Source of the DNA: Ovoidimarina sp963698645 | GTDB lineage: Bacteria > Pseudomonadota > Alphaproteobacteria > Rhodobacterales > Rhodobacteraceae | Length of the DNA: 64,000 nt | Direction of reading: 5' to 3' | Assembly: GCA_963698645.1 (NCBI GenBank) | Contig: CAVORP010000006.1 | Span: forward strand, 186,001 to 250,000 | Shown: one piece after another, positions 47,268 through 58,050 of the stretch | Numbering within the stretch: position 1 is the first letter of the stretch | Layout of the letters: each line of letters begins with the position of its first letter | Made by a program: the position numbers and the translations under genes | The notes under the pieces: generated by a model | Told to the model about the DNA's origin: nothing | The model's database searches: none | Seen by the model: the letters and a program-made list of their open reading frames with translations, nothing else

Positions 47268-48261
47268 CTATTCCGCCGGCATCACGGCCGAGTGCGGTTG
47301 GCGGACCTTGGGGAAAGGCACCAGCTTTTCCGATTCTTCGTCCCAGAGTTTGAGGGTGAAGCTGCGCAGCGCGTCGCGCCAGCCGATGAGATCGGGCTGG
47401 ATCACGTCGCGCAAGTCGCGGTGACATTTGCGCAGGCGGTAGGACGGGATCCGCGGGTTCAGGTGGTGGATGTCGTGATAGGCGATGTTTCCGGTGCCCA
47501 GATCCCAGAGCCAGCCCAGATCGAGCGAGCTTGATCCCTTGAGCACGGCGGTTTCGAAATCCAGTTCGGGCTTGTGGGCCCAATGCGTGTCTTCGAAATT
47601 GTGCTGAAGATAGACGAGAAACACGCCGATCCACGTGGAGACGATGGCCACCGCGATAAGCGTGTAGAGCCCTGGCAGACCAAAGCCCAGATACATCCCG
47701 CCAAAGAAGCCTGCGACCAGAAGGTTATGCACCGCGATGCCCTTCCAGCCCACATGCGAGGCGTTCTTGGGCCAGCGGTAGCGGAAGAAATAGACGAAGA
47801 AGTCCACCCACGGGGATCATGATAAAGGGGTTGCGGTAGAGCCGGTACCAAAGGCGGGTATGCCACGGCGCGGCCTCCCATTCGGCAAGCGTCATCGTAT
47901 GGACCTCGCCGGTTTCGCGGTTGTCGAGATTGCCCACATTGGCGTGGTGGAGGTTGTGATTGTACTGCATCGCGCGGAACGGGGTGAGGGTTACGACCGA
48001 GAGCCCGTAGCCCGCCCAGATATTTCCCCAGCGGGTGGAAAACAGCGAGAAATGCCCGCAATCATGTTGCAGAACGTAGAGGCGAACGCCCGCGAAGGCC
48101 GCGATCACCACGAACGGTGCCATGGCAAGCCACGCCCCCCAAAGAAGCGTCGCGCCGATCAGCGCCGCGAAGAACACCACATATGTGCCGAAATAGCTGG
48201 CCGATGCGATCCGGTCGTCCTTTTCGCAATAGGCCAGCGAGGCTTCCTTGATCCTGCTCAT
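47268..48261 (-). pseudogene. Membrane fatty-acid desaturase, one frameshift as sequenced
   Basis: This di-iron membrane desaturase introduces double bonds into acyl lipids. Three His boxes are visible: LQHDCGHFSLF, NHNLHHANVGN and the late YHDIHHLNPRIPSY. One extra C in a run at 47812-47815 breaks the frame in the middle. Restored length is 330 residues with about four hydrophobic helices. The start is set at MSRIKEASLAY; the upstream open frame is unlike the family. It is convergent with the YqfO-like gene. Confidence 0.9.
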
Positions 48262-48407
48262 CCCGTCCCCCGGAACTCTCCACCCGCCCGTCGTCGAGGC
48301 GGGGATTTCATATCCTAACAGATAGTGAACCAAAGCGGCCCTGCCAACAGGTTGCGCGGAAAGAGCAACCGTCTGGAAGTTCTTTGCCGATCTGATAGGG
48401 AAGTGGG

Positions 48408-49136
48408 ATGGAAGAGCATGACACAGAGACAGATACCCGGCGGATGAAGGCCATCTTCATGCTGGTGGCGGCAATCGGCTTTGCCAGCGCGCCGTTCTGG
48501 ACCTCGGGGTTCGGTGGGTTCGATCCGCAGCGCTATCCGATTCCGCAGATCGACCCACCGGTGCAGCCTGCGGGCTATGCCTTTTCGATCTGGGGTGTGA
48601 TTTACCTGTGGCTGATCGGCTCGGCGCTGTTCGGGCTTCTGAAACGGGCTGGGAATGCGGGCTGGGACGCCACGAGATGGCCTTTGACCCTCAGCCTTGT
48701 GCTGGGCACCCCGTGGATCTCGGTGGCGCAGGTCAGCCCGGTCTGGGCCACGGTCCTGATCTGGGCGATGCTTCTTGCGGCCCTTGTGGCGCTGTTCCGG
48801 ACGCCGGATGCCGACCCATGGCTGTTGCGGGCGCCGATCGCGCTTTACGCGGGCTGGCTGACGGCGGCGAGTTTCGTCTCGCTGGCCCTTCTGGGGGCTG
48901 GATACGGCGTTCTGACAGATGCGACCGGCTGGGCATGGGGGGCGCTGTTCGCGGCCCTTGCCACGGGCGTGGCGGTTTTGAAGCTGCGCCCCGCGCCGCT
49001 CTATGGCGCAGCACTCGCATGGGCGCTTGTCGCCGTCGCGGTGCGCAACTGGCCGGATCAGGTGGGGATCGCGGCGCTGGCGGTTTTCGGGGCAGCGGCG
49101 GTCCTTTGGTACGCCTTCCGCCCCGCGGCTCAGTAG
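48408..49136 (+). CDS. TspO/MBR-related membrane protein
   Basis: The 242-residue protein has about seven hydrophobic helices. The motif PAGYAFSIWGVIYLWLIG matches the tryptophan-rich sensory protein/TspO-like signature, but the length is above the usual 150-160 residues, as in plant and bacterial extended homologues. TspO binds porphyrins and affects tetrapyrrole and oxygen-linked regulation in Rhodobacter; that role here is inference. It overlaps the convergent der stop by 7 bases. Confidence 0.8.
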   Translation: MEEHDTETDTRRMKAIFMLVAAIGFASAPFWTSGFGGFDPQRYPIPQIDPPVQPAGYAFSIWGVIYLWLIGSALFGLLKRAGNAGWDATRWPLTLSLVLGTPWISVAQVSPVWATVLIWAMLLAALVALFRTPDADPWLLRAPIALYAGWLTAASFVSLALLGAGYGVLTDATGWAWGALFAALATGVAVLKLRPAPLYGAALAWALVAVAVRNWPDQVGIAALAVFGAAAVLWYAFRPAAQ

Positions 49137-50599
49137 CCGCCAGCGGGCCCCTTGCCGAGATGCTTGCGCAGGCGCGACGGCGTTGATTTCGTCCGGTTCT
49201 TGTAGGGGTTGTCCTCGGACTGGCTGCGCATGTGCAGGCGGATCGGGGTGCCCGGCATGTCGAAATCGGTGCGCAACCCGTTGACGAGGTAGCGGCTATA
49301 GCTTTCCGACAGCTTCTCGGGGTTCGAGCACATGACGACGAATCCCGGCGGGCGGGTCTTTACCTGGGTCATGTAGCGCAGCTTTATCCGGCGGCCGCCC
49401 GGGGCGGGCGGCGGATGCGCCTCGACCATGGCGGCAAGCCAGCGGTTGAGCTTTGCCGTGGGAATGCGCCGGTTCCAGACCTCATGCGCGGTCTCGACCG
49501 CCGCGCGGAGCCGGTCGAGACCCTTGCCGGTCTTGGCCGAGATCGTCACCAGCTGCGCGCCACGCAATTGCGGCAGGAGCCGTTCGAAGGCCTCGCGCAA
49601 TTCCTTGAGCTTTGCCTGTTTCTCGGGTTCGGCATCCCATTTGTTGACCGCGACGACGACCGCCCTGCCCTCGCGCTCGGCCAGATCGGCGATTTGCAGG
49701 TCCTGCTGTTCGAACGGGATCGCCGCATCGAGAAGGACGATCACCACCTCGGCGAACTTGACCGCCCGGAGACCGTCGGAGACCGAGAGTTTCTCGAGCT
49801 TTTCCTGTATCTTGGCCTTCTTGCGCATGCCCGCGGTATCGAACAGGCGCACCGGCATCCCGTCCCAGTCCATCCGGACCGAGATCGCATCGCGGGTGAT
49901 CCCGGCCTCGGGGCCGGTCAGAAGCCGCTCTTCGCCCAAAAGCCTGTTGATCAGGGTGGATTTTCCGGCATTGGGACGGCCGACCACGGCGATCTGCAGG
50001 GGCTTTTCCATCGTGGGGATGCGGGGGCCGACATCGGCGTCCTCGGCGATTTCCACATCCACCTCGGGCGCGTCGGCCTCGGCGTGCTGGGCGCGTTCGT
50101 CGAAGGCATCGGCGATGGGGGCCAGCATCGAATAGAGCTCGTTCAACCCCTCGCCATGCTCTGCCGACAGGCGGATCGGTTCGCCCAGTCCGAGCGAAAA
50201 CGCCTCGATCACGCCCGAATCGGCGGCCCGGCCCTCGGCCTTGTTGGCGGCCAGGATCACATGGGCCGATTTCTTGCGCAGGATGCCCGCAAAGACCTCG
50301 TCCGCCGGCAGGACGCCGGCGCGCGCGTCGATCATGAACAGGCAGACATCGGCCATCTCGACCGCGCGTTCGGTGAGCTTGCGCATCCGGCCCTGAAGGC
50401 TTTCGTCCGTGACCTCTTCGAGACCCGCGGTGTCGATCACGGTGAAGCGCAGGTCGCCCAATCGCGCCGCGCCTTCGCGCAGGTCACGGGTCACGCCCGG
50501 CTGGTCGTCGACCAGCGCAAGACGCTTGCCGACAAGGCGGTTGAACAATGTGGACTTGCCCACGTTCGGGCGGCCAACGATGGCGAGCGTGAAGCTCAT
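49130..50599 (-). CDS. der: Ribosome biogenesis GTPase Der (EngA)
   Basis: Der is a double GTPase needed for 50S subunit maturation. The 489-residue protein has two G domains, with P-loops GRPNVGKST (8-16) and GRPNAGKST (near 210). NKAE and NKWD G4 motifs are present in turn. A KH-like C-terminal domain follows (KLRYMTQVKTRPPGFVVM). It lies 48 bases downstream of the BamB-like gene. Confidence 0.97.
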   Translation of the reverse strand: MSFTLAIVGRPNVGKSTLFNRLVGKRLALVDDQPGVTRDLREGAARLGDLRFTVIDTAGLEEVTDESLQGRMRKLTERAVEMADVCLFMIDARAGVLPADEVFAGILRKKSAHVILAANKAEGRAADSGVIEAFSLGLGEPIRLSAEHGEGLNELYSMLAPIADAFDERAQHAEADAPEVDVEIAEDADVGPRIPTMEKPLQIAVVGRPNAGKSTLINRLLGEERLLTGPEAGITRDAISVRMDWDGMPVRLFDTAGMRKKAKIQEKLEKLSVSDGLRAVKFAEVVIVLLDAAIPFEQQDLQIADLAEREGRAVVVAVNKWDAEPEKQAKLKELREAFERLLPQLRGAQLVTISAKTGKGLDRLRAAVETAHEVWNRRIPTAKLNRWLAAMVEAHPPPAPGGRRIKLRYMTQVKTRPPGFVVMCSNPEKLSESYSRYLVNGLRTDFDMPGTPIRLHMRSQSEDNPYKNRTKSTPSRLRKHLGKGPAGGY

Positions 50600-50647
50600 C
50601 TCAGACTTCGGTCTTTCGCGAAACCGACCGCATACACGGCTTTCGGG

Positions 50648-51964
50648 TTAGCGGAAAGCGTGAAGCTGTCCGCTGCCCGAGACGAGATACATCGTGCCGC
50701 CGACGATCGCGGGCAAGGAGGCCGCGCCGCCGGGGATCGGGACAGAGCCAAGCGCCCCGCCGGTATCGGGGTTGAACAGGCGCATTTCGCCATCGCCCGA
50801 GAGCACGACAAGGCGGCCCCCGGCAAGGACAGGGCCGTAGTGATCGTAGATCGCCCGACGGCGGCGGACGCGTTCATTGGTGAAATAGGGCAGTTGCACG
50901 CCCCAGACCCGTTCTCCGGTGGCCGCATCGAGGCGCAGGAGTTCGTTCTGGTCGGAAATCTGGAACACCGAGTTGCCCGAGACCCAGGTGGGGCTCATCG
51001 CGCCTTCGGGTGCGGTCCAGATGCGTTCGCCCGAGGCAAGATCAAGCTGCATAGAACGCCCGGCCGGGGTGCCGGTGTGAATCTTGTCGCCAACGATGAC
51101 CGGGTCGCCGCTGACATCGTTGATCCGGGCATAGACGCGGCCCGCCCGCTGGCCGGTGAGCGGCGCGGTCCAGACACGCAGGCCGGAGAGTTTGAGCACC
51201 GCCACGAGTTCGCCCGAGGTGAAGGGCAGGAGCACGAGCCGGTCGGTCACCGCGGGCGATGCACCCGCAAGGATGCCCGCGGGGCTTGGGGTGCCCGCGA
51301 CTTCCCAGATCACGCGTCCGGTTTCGGCATTGATCGCCCAGCCCCGGCTGTCGAGGCCCACCGCATAGACCACGCCGTCGCTGACGGTGGGGGCCGACGT
51401 CGCGGCGGCGCCGAGCCGCTGGGTCCAGAGTTCGGCGCCCGTCGCCGCATCGAGTGCGGTCAGGCGCCCGAAGCCCGAGGTGGCATAGACGCGCGCACCG
51501 TCGGTTGCGAGACCGCCGCTTGTGCTTTCGCCCTCGCGTTCGCTGTCAGGCGTCAGGTCGCGCGACCACAGCACGGCGCCCGCGGTAGAGACCGCGGTGA
51601 CCGTTGCGCGGCTGTCCATCGTGAAGATGCGCCCGTCCGCGACGACCGGATCGGCGGTGATCCGGTGGCGGCGGCTGTCGCCCGCGCCGATCCGGGCCGA
51701 CCACAGAAGCTGGGGATTGGCGGAGAAGGCCGGGTGCGCCACGTTATGGGTGACGCTTCCGGCGCGGTGGGTCCAGGACTGGGTGACCACCGTGGGCGGC
51801 GCCGCGAAGGGAGCTGCGGCCGCAGCCGGCGCATCTTCGACGACTTCGCCATTCAGCGGCGCCCGCAGATCAAGACGTTCGCCCGGCAAGGGGCGTTCGC
51901 GATTGCACCCGGCCAAGACGCTTAGCGCCAGAACGCCCGCGACAATTCCTGTCACCCGAATCAT
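50648..51964 (-). CDS. bamB: BamB-like PQQ-propeller lipoprotein
   Basis: BamB is an outer-membrane assembly (BAM complex) lipoprotein with an eight-blade propeller. The 438-residue product has a signal sequence ending at the lipobox VLAGC (residues about 16-20), then repeated blades (ALDAATGAELWTQRLG, DLASGERIWTAPEG, RLDAATGERVWGVQLP). The order YfgM-like, BamB-like, Der is the conserved yfgM-bamB-der cluster, which supports the call. Confidence 0.92.
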   Translation of the reverse strand: MIRVTGIVAGVLALSVLAGCNRERPLPGERLDLRAPLNGEVVEDAPAAAAAPFAAPPTVVTQSWTHRAGSVTHNVAHPAFSANPQLLWSARIGAGDSRRHRITADPVVADGRIFTMDSRATVTAVSTAGAVLWSRDLTPDSEREGESTSGGLATDGARVYATSGFGRLTALDAATGAELWTQRLGAAATSAPTVSDGVVYAVGLDSRGWAINAETGRVIWEVAGTPSPAGILAGASPAVTDRLVLLPFTSGELVAVLKLSGLRVWTAPLTGQRAGRVYARINDVSGDPVIVGDKIHTGTPAGRSMQLDLASGERIWTAPEGAMSPTWVSGNSVFQISDQNELLRLDAATGERVWGVQLPYFTNERVRRRRAIYDHYGPVLAGGRLVVLSGDGEMRLFNPDTGGALGSVPIPGGAASLPAIVGGTMYLVSGSGQLHAFR

Positions 51965-52010
51965 GGCTGGTCCTGCTCTCCTGTCCCCATAAGGGTTTGC
52001 TGGTGCATTC

Positions 52011-52664
52011 TCAGGATGCGTCCAGCGTCCCACCCAATGCTACAATCAACTGACTTGCGCGCTGACGCAAGCCTTGGGTCACTTCGCTATCCGCAATGAG
52101 ATCGGTGAGGATCGCAAGCGCCTTGTCGGTCTCGCCGTTTTCAACATGAGCATAGGCCATGGCTTCGAGCGCGAGCGGACGGTAGGGCGCGCCGGGAATG
52201 GTGAGTTGCTCCAGCTGACCGATCCGGTCGGCGGGCGCGATTTCGGTGCCGCGCAGGAGGATCGCCTTGAACCGCGCAAGATCCCGGTAGGCCGGGGCGA
52301 GGGTCATGTCGGCGGCGATCGCATCGAGACGGTCGAGCGCCGCACCCGATGTCTCCGCATCCGTCGCTTGGGATGCGGCCATCAGCGCCATGATGGCGGC
52401 CGCATCGCCCTCGGCTTCGATCGCCGCGATGCCCGAAGCCCGCGCCTGCGGGCTGTCGGCGTCGAGTGCCCGGAGGATCGCATCGCCGCGCGCCTCGGCC
52501 TCGGCCCGGGCGCTGGCGTTGCGCAGCTCGTTCCATGCGGCACCGCCCACCAGCGCGAGCACCAGAACGATCCCGATCCAGCCATAGCGGCGCAGATAGC
52601 CGAACAGGCGTTCGCGGCGCACCTCTTCGGTGACTTCCTTGATGAAACTCTCTTCGCTGGCCAC
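52011..52664 (-). CDS. YfgM-like TPR membrane protein
   Basis: The 217-residue protein has a short cytoplasmic N-terminus (SFIKEVTEEVRRERLFGYLR), one membrane helix (WIGIVLVLALVGGAAW) and a TPR-like periplasmic domain (PYRPLALEAMAYAHVENGET, KALAILTDLIADSEVTQG). In E. coli YfgM is an ancillary SecYEG/PpiD-linked protein. It is first in the yfgM-bamB-der cluster. Confidence 0.88.
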   Translation of the reverse strand: MASEESFIKEVTEEVRRERLFGYLRRYGWIGIVLVLALVGGAAWNELRNASARAEAEARGDAILRALDADSPQARASGIAAIEAEGDAAAIMALMAASQATDAETSGAALDRLDAIAADMTLAPAYRDLARFKAILLRGTEIAPADRIGQLEQLTIPGAPYRPLALEAMAYAHVENGETDKALAILTDLIADSEVTQGLRQRASQLIVALGGTLDAS

Positions 52665-52776
52665 GGCGGCCTCCCGCAGAAATTCTGTCGCGCCCTGATA
52701 CCCTCATGTGGCAGGGCGGGACAAGGCCCCCGGCATGAACCGGCTGCCGCAGACCGGGCCCCCTTGCGGAACAGCG

Positions 52777-52808
52777 CTGAACTGTCTAAAATGAACTGAA
52801 CTGTTCAG
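52777..52808. promoter_or_regulatory. Repeated CTGAACTGT operator-like element upstream of the RND genes
   Basis: CTGAACTGT occurs at 52777 and 52796, 19 bases apart. The second overlaps the perfect inverted repeat CTGAAC-T-GTTCAG (52796-52808). The block lies about 110 bases upstream of the RND adaptor gene. Such spaced palindromic sites are typical of TetR-type operators, but no regulator gene is adjacent. Confidence 0.5.
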
Positions 52809-52915
52809 AACACTTTTACATCCGATCCCCTGATTGCCTCGTAGAATGGTTACCGGAGCGGGTATATACTCACGATGACGGGTGCAGGCGCGCCCATGGA
52901 AAGACGCAAGACAAG

Positions 52916-54058
52916 ATGAGACTGTTTTCGATATTGACGGCCCTGGTCGTCGCTGGCGTGCTGTACATGATGGTGTTTCAGCGCGAAGCGCTATTGGATT
53001 TTGCCGGGAAGAGCGATGCGCCCGCGGTGGAAACCGCGGCGGCGGAAACCGCACCGGAGCGGCCCGAGGGCACGATCGGGGTCGTGGCGCAGCAATCGAC
53101 CGCCCGGATGGTCGACAGCGCGGTGATCCTGCGGGGCCGGACCGAAGCCGCGCGTCAGGTGGATGTGCGAGCCGAGACCAGCGGGCTTGTGATGTCGGAA
53201 CCCTTGCGGAAAGGTTCCAAAATCGATGCGGGCGAGCTTTTGTGTCGGCTTGATCCGGGCACGCGTGCCTCGGCGCTGGCCGAAGCAAGGTCCCGCCGGG
53301 AAGAGGCGCTGGCCAATCTGGCCGATGCCGAGATCAACGAGCGGGCCGCGGCCCGCCTGTCGGAAGACGGATTTGCCGCCGAAACCCGGGTGACCGCCGC
53401 CCGCGCCGCCGTGCAATCGGCCCGGGCCGGGGTGCAAAGCGCCGATGCCGCGATCGCGACGGTCGAGAAAGATCTTGAGCGGCTGGAGATCCGCGCGCCC
53501 TTCGAGGGCATTCTGGAGACCGATACCGCCGAAATCGGCAGCCTGCTGCAGCCCGGTGCGCTCTGCGCCACGGTGATCCAGCTTGATCCGATCAAGCTTG
53601 TGGGATTCGCGCCGGAGACCGAAGTCGACCGGGTCACGCCGGGGGCGCAGGCCGCGGCGCGTCTGGCCTCGGGCCGCGAGGTTCTGGGCCGGGTCACGTT
53701 TCTGAGCCGGTCCGCCGATCCCGCGACGCGCACCTTCCGGGTCGAGGTCGAGGTGGACAATGGCGATCTGTCGATCCGCGACGGCCAGACCGCCGAGATT
53801 CTGATCGCGTCTGACGGAGCAGTTGCGCACCTGATCCCGCAATCGGCGCTGACGCTGAACGACGAGGGGCGGTTGGGCGTCAGGCTTGTGACGGCCGAGA
53901 ATGTCGCAGCCTTCGCCCCGGTCTCGGTTCTGCGCGACACAACCGAAGGGATCTGGGTTTCGGGTCTCGACGAGCAGGTTTCGGTGATCGTGGTGGGGCA
54001 GGAATATGTGACCGATGGTGTACCGGTCGCGCCGAGTTTCCGGGAGACCGCGCAATGA
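52916..54058 (+). CDS. RND efflux periplasmic adaptor
   Basis: This membrane fusion protein links an inner-membrane RND pump to an outer-membrane channel. The 380-residue protein has a membrane anchor (about 3-22), a lipoyl domain (VDVRAETSGLVMSEPLRKGS, RLEIRAPFEGILETDTAEIG), a coiled-coil hairpin (about 110-180, rich in Ala/Arg/Glu), and beta-barrel and membrane-proximal domains. The ATGA overlap with the pump gene shows translational coupling. Confidence 0.95.
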   Translation: MRLFSILTALVVAGVLYMMVFQREALLDFAGKSDAPAVETAAAETAPERPEGTIGVVAQQSTARMVDSAVILRGRTEAARQVDVRAETSGLVMSEPLRKGSKIDAGELLCRLDPGTRASALAEARSRREEALANLADAEINERAAARLSEDGFAAETRVTAARAAVQSARAGVQSADAAIATVEKDLERLEIRAPFEGILETDTAEIGSLLQPGALCATVIQLDPIKLVGFAPETEVDRVTPGAQAAARLASGREVLGRVTFLSRSADPATRTFRVEVEVDNGDLSIRDGQTAEILIASDGAVAHLIPQSALTLNDEGRLGVRLVTAENVAAFAPVSVLRDTTEGIWVSGLDEQVSVIVVGQEYVTDGVPVAPSFRETAQ

Positions 54059-57000
54059 CCGGCATCGTCGACTGGGCGGCCAGCCGCGCCCGGATGATCA
54101 TCGCGTTCATCGCCCTGTCGCTTCTGGCAGGCAGTTTCGCCTATGTCAGCCTGCCGAAGGAAGGCGAGCCCGATATCGAGATACCGGCGATCGTGATCTC
54201 GGTCCCCTTCCCCGGGATCTCCGCCGAGGACGCCGAGAAACTGGTGGTCAAGCCGATGGAGACCGAGCTTTCGGATCTGGATGGTCTGAAGGAGATGATC
54301 GGGACGGCCTCGGAAAACTATGCCAATATCGTGCTGGAATTCGATTTCGGCTGGGACAAGACCAAGATCCTTGCCGATATCCGCGACCGGATGGACAGCG
54401 CCGAGGCGCAGTTTCCGTCGGGATATGAGCGCTATTCGATTTCCGAGATCAATTTCTCGGAATTCCCGATCATCATCGTGAACCTGACAGGCCCGGTGCC
54501 GGAGCGCACTTTGTTGCGTGTGGCCAAGGACTTGCAGGACAGGCTTGAAATCGCTCGAACCGGTACTCGAAGCCACGCTTGCGGGCCATCGCGACGAGAT
54601 GGTGGAGGTCGTGATCGACCCGCTTCGGCTTGAAGTCCTACAACGTGACGGCGGGCGAGTTGATCAGCGTGGTGGTGAACAACAACCAGCTTATCGCGGC
54701 GGGCGAGATCGAGTCGGCGCAAGGGGCGTTCGCGATCAAGATCCCGTCCTCCTTTGACGAGCAGAGCGATGTGATGAACCTGCCGGTGAAGGTCGAGGGT
54801 GACCGGATCGTGACGCTGGGCGATCTGACCGATATCCGGCTGACCTTCGAGGACCGGCAGGGCACGGCGCGTTTCAACGGGATCAATACCGTGGCGCTTC
54901 AGGTCGTCAAACGCAAAGGGTTCAACCTGATCGACACGGCTGCGCTGATCCGGCAGGAGGTCGAGGCCGAGCGCATGACATGGCCCACCGAATTGCAGAA
55001 TGCGATTACCGTGGGCACCTCGAACGACCAGAGCCGGGTCGTGGATTCCATGGTGCGGCAGCTCGAGGGTTCGGTTCTGACGGCGGTCGCGCTTGTCATG
55101 ATGGTGGTTCTGGCGGCGCTGGGCATGCGGTCGGCGCTTCTGGTTGGCTTTGCGATCCCGACGTCGTTCCTGTTGTGCTTTGCGTTTTTGGCGGTCATGG
55201 GGATATCGGTTTCGAATATCGTGATGTTCGGCCTGATCCTTGCCGTGGGCATGCTGGTGGATGGTGCGATCGTCGTGGTCGAGTATGCCGACCGGCGGAT
55301 CAGCGAGGGCTCTGGCCCCATGGCCGCCTATGTCGAGGCGGCCAAGCGGATGTTCTGGCCGGTTGTTTCGTCCACCGCGACAACGTTGTGCGCGTTCCTG
55401 CCGATGCTGTTCTGGCCCGGCGTCCCGGGGCAGTTCATGGGAATGCTGCCGGTCACGCTGATCTTCGTGCTGTCCGCTTCGCTGGTCGTGGCGCTGATCT
55501 ATCTGCCTGTGATGGGCGGTGTCGCGGGACGGATGAGCCGCACTTTCGATCGGGCTTCGGCCGTACTTCGGGGGCTTCTGCCGTGGTGGGCCCGGGCGCT
55601 TCTGGTGCCGGTCACGCTTTACGGGATGTTTCTTGCCGCGATGCAGGTTCTGAACCCGGCCTATCTGTTGCCCGAGGGTACGTCGGCGATGGTGGGTTCG
55701 CTTTTCGGCGCGGTGATGTTCCTGCTCTTCGCCATGGCCGCCACGGTGAGTTTTGGCGCGGCGACGACCAAGCGCGACCGCACAAAGGTCGATGCGGGCT
55801 ACCGCAGGACCGCCTTCGGCTATTTCATCCGCTTCATTGCCGGAAACCCGATCATGCCGCTTGTGGCGATTGCCGGCGTTGTCGCCTTTGTCATGGTGAC
55901 CTTCTCGTTTTACGGCGCGAACAATAACGGCGTCGAATTCTTTGTGGAGAGCGAGCCCGAGCAGGCGATCATCTATGTGCGCGCAAGGGGCAACCTGTCG
56001 CTGACCGAGAAGGATGCGCTGGTGGCCGAGGTCGAGGATGCGGTCCTTGCCACGGAAGGCATTCAAAGCTCTTTTGCCTTTGCGGGTTCCGGCGGGCTGA
56101 ACGCGAATACCGGCGGCGCGGGCGGACCGCGAGACACGATCGGGCAGATCCAGATCGAGATGATCCCGTGGGAGGATCGCGCCGCCTATGCCGCGACGCG
56201 TGAGGGTCTTTCCTTCGAGGATCTGGACGGTGACCGTGTCCTTCAGGACCTGCAGGCGCGGATGGACGCGATACCCTGGTATCTATACCGAGATCCTGAA
56301 CCTCGCGCAGGGCCCGTCGCAGGGCAAACCGGTTCATCTGCGGCTGGCCGGTGACGACCCTGCCCTGCTGGCCGAAGCCGCGCGGATCGTTCGGGATAAG
56401 TTCGAAACGACCCAGGCGCTGATCGAGGTCGAGGATACACTGCCCCTGCCCGGTATCGACTGGCAGATCGACGTGGATGTGGAAAAGGCCGGGCGCTATG
56501 GCGCGGATGTGGCCACCGTGGGCGCCATGGTGCAGCTTGTGACGCGCGGGATCCTTCTGGACACGATGCGGGTGCCAAGCTCGGACGAAGAGGTGGAGAT
56601 CCGGGTGCGCCTGCCAGAACAGGACCGGGTGCTGACGACGCTGGACACGCTGAAGGTGCGCACGCAGGACGGGCTTGTGCCCCTGTCGAATTTCATCACG
56701 CGCAAACCGGTGGCGAAACTTGCCCAGATCAACCGCGTGGATCAGAAGCGGTATTTCGACGTGAAGGCGGATGTGACGCCCGGGCTGGAGACCAGCGACG
56801 GCACCGCGATCAATGCCAATGAACGCATCGCCCATCTGACCGAGTGGCTCGAGACCGAACGCCCCCTGCCCGCCGGGATCGATTGGGAATGGACCGGCGA
56901 TCAGGAGGAGCAGGAGGAATCCGGCCAGTTCCTTATGACCGCCTTCGCCGGCGCGCTGGGGTTGATGTTCATCATCCTCCTGGCGCAGTTCAACTCGTTC

Positions 57001-57633
57001 TACAACGCAGCGCTCGTGCTTCTGGCGGTGGTCCTGTCCACCGCGGGCGTGTTGATCGGGATGCTGGTCATGAACCAGCCGTTTTCGATCATCATGACCG
57101 GAACGGGGATTGTCGCCCTGGCGGGGATCGTCGTGAACAACAATATCGTGCTGATCGACACCTATCAGGAGTTCAGCCGCTACATGCCCCGGATCGAGGC
57201 GATCATCCGGACCGCCGAACAGCGCATCCGGCCGGTTCTACTGACCACGATCACGACCATGGCGGGGCTTGCGCCGATGATGTTCGGCCTCAGCCTCGAT
57301 TTCATCGGAGGTGGCTACACGATCGACAGCCCCACCGCGCTGTGGTGGAAGCAACTTGCGACCGCCGTGGTGTTCGGACTGGGGATCGCGACGGTGCTGA
57401 CGCTGATCTTCACCCCGTCGATGCTGGCGCTGCGGGTGTGGGTCACGACCTATGCCAAGTGGATCGCGCGGGCACTGGCGCGCCTGTCCATGGGGCGGGC
57501 AAGCAAGGCCGCCGAAGACTGGGCGTTGCAGCGCGCGGCACGCCGGATGAAGGCTCCAGAGCTGATCTGGGATACCGAAACCGAGCTGCGCACGCGGCCT
57601 GCGGCGCCGCCGGAGTTGCGCGCGGCAGAGTGA
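54055..57633 (+). pseudogene. RND efflux permease (AcrB/HAE1-like), three frameshifts as sequenced
   Basis: This proton-driven exporter of the AcrB superfamily is about 1191 residues when restored. Three one-base gains break it: A near 54548-54550, A or G near 54632-54635, and C at 56274-56276. TM4 motif GLILAVGMLVDGAIVVVEYA carries the proton-relay acidic residues. SSTATTLCAFLPMLFWPG, AQFNSFYNAALVLLAVVLST and GIVALAGIVVNNNIVLIDTY (TM10-11) are intact. It forms a two-gene efflux unit with the adaptor; the outer-membrane channel is not here. Substrate unknown. Confidence 0.93.
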
Positions 57634-57642
57634 CTGGCGGAC

Positions 57643-57921
57643 TCAGAAGGTGGAGTAGCGTTGGGTCGAACCCCGGCGCTGCGCCGCCAACCCGCGCAGG
57701 AAGACGAGCGGACCAAAGATCGCCGCGAGCCCCACGAAGAAATACGCCGCATATTCTCGGCCAAGCGGCGCGATGAGCAGGACCTTGATCCAGCGATCAA
57801 GATAGGTGATGCCGATGGGGCGCGGCTCTGCGAAGTAATCGTAGAGAAAACCGTGCGATGTATGCGCTGCCAGAACGCCGAAGAATGCTGCGACAAACAA
57901 GCCGCTGACGAGGGGTCTCAT
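57643..57921 (-). CDS. Uncharacterised 92-residue membrane protein
   Basis: There are two hydrophobic helices (about 5-20, VSGLFVAAFFGVLAAH; and about 58-78, AAYFFVGLAAIFGPLVFLRG) linked by a polar loop with FAEPRPIGITYLDRW. I recognise no family. It is convergent with the RND permease (9-base gap) and downstream of the Atm1-type gene's end region on the opposite side. It is real by codon use and length but of unknown role. Confidence 0.65.
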   Translation of the reverse strand: MRPLVSGLFVAAFFGVLAAHTSHGFLYDYFAEPRPIGITYLDRWIKVLLIAPLGREYAAYFFVGLAAIFGPLVFLRGLAAQRRGSTQRYSTF

Positions 57922-58050
57922 GGCGATCTCCGTCCAAAAACCTTGGTAATCGCTCAGGTTATGGCCGAATCTGGCATTTTTGGGGCAAGGTCCGCGATTT
58001 TCGCTCGGCGTTGCAGGTCTGCGTGACCCGGGTCAGCCGTTCTGCCCCCC

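Noticed and set aside
49232..51925. An 897-codon plus-strand open frame
   Set aside because: It runs antisense across der and the BamB-like gene. No ribosome site and no domain motif.
54432..56066. A 544-codon minus-strand open frame
   Set aside because: Antisense to the RND permease; composition is dominated by Arg, His and Gln and no motif is present.
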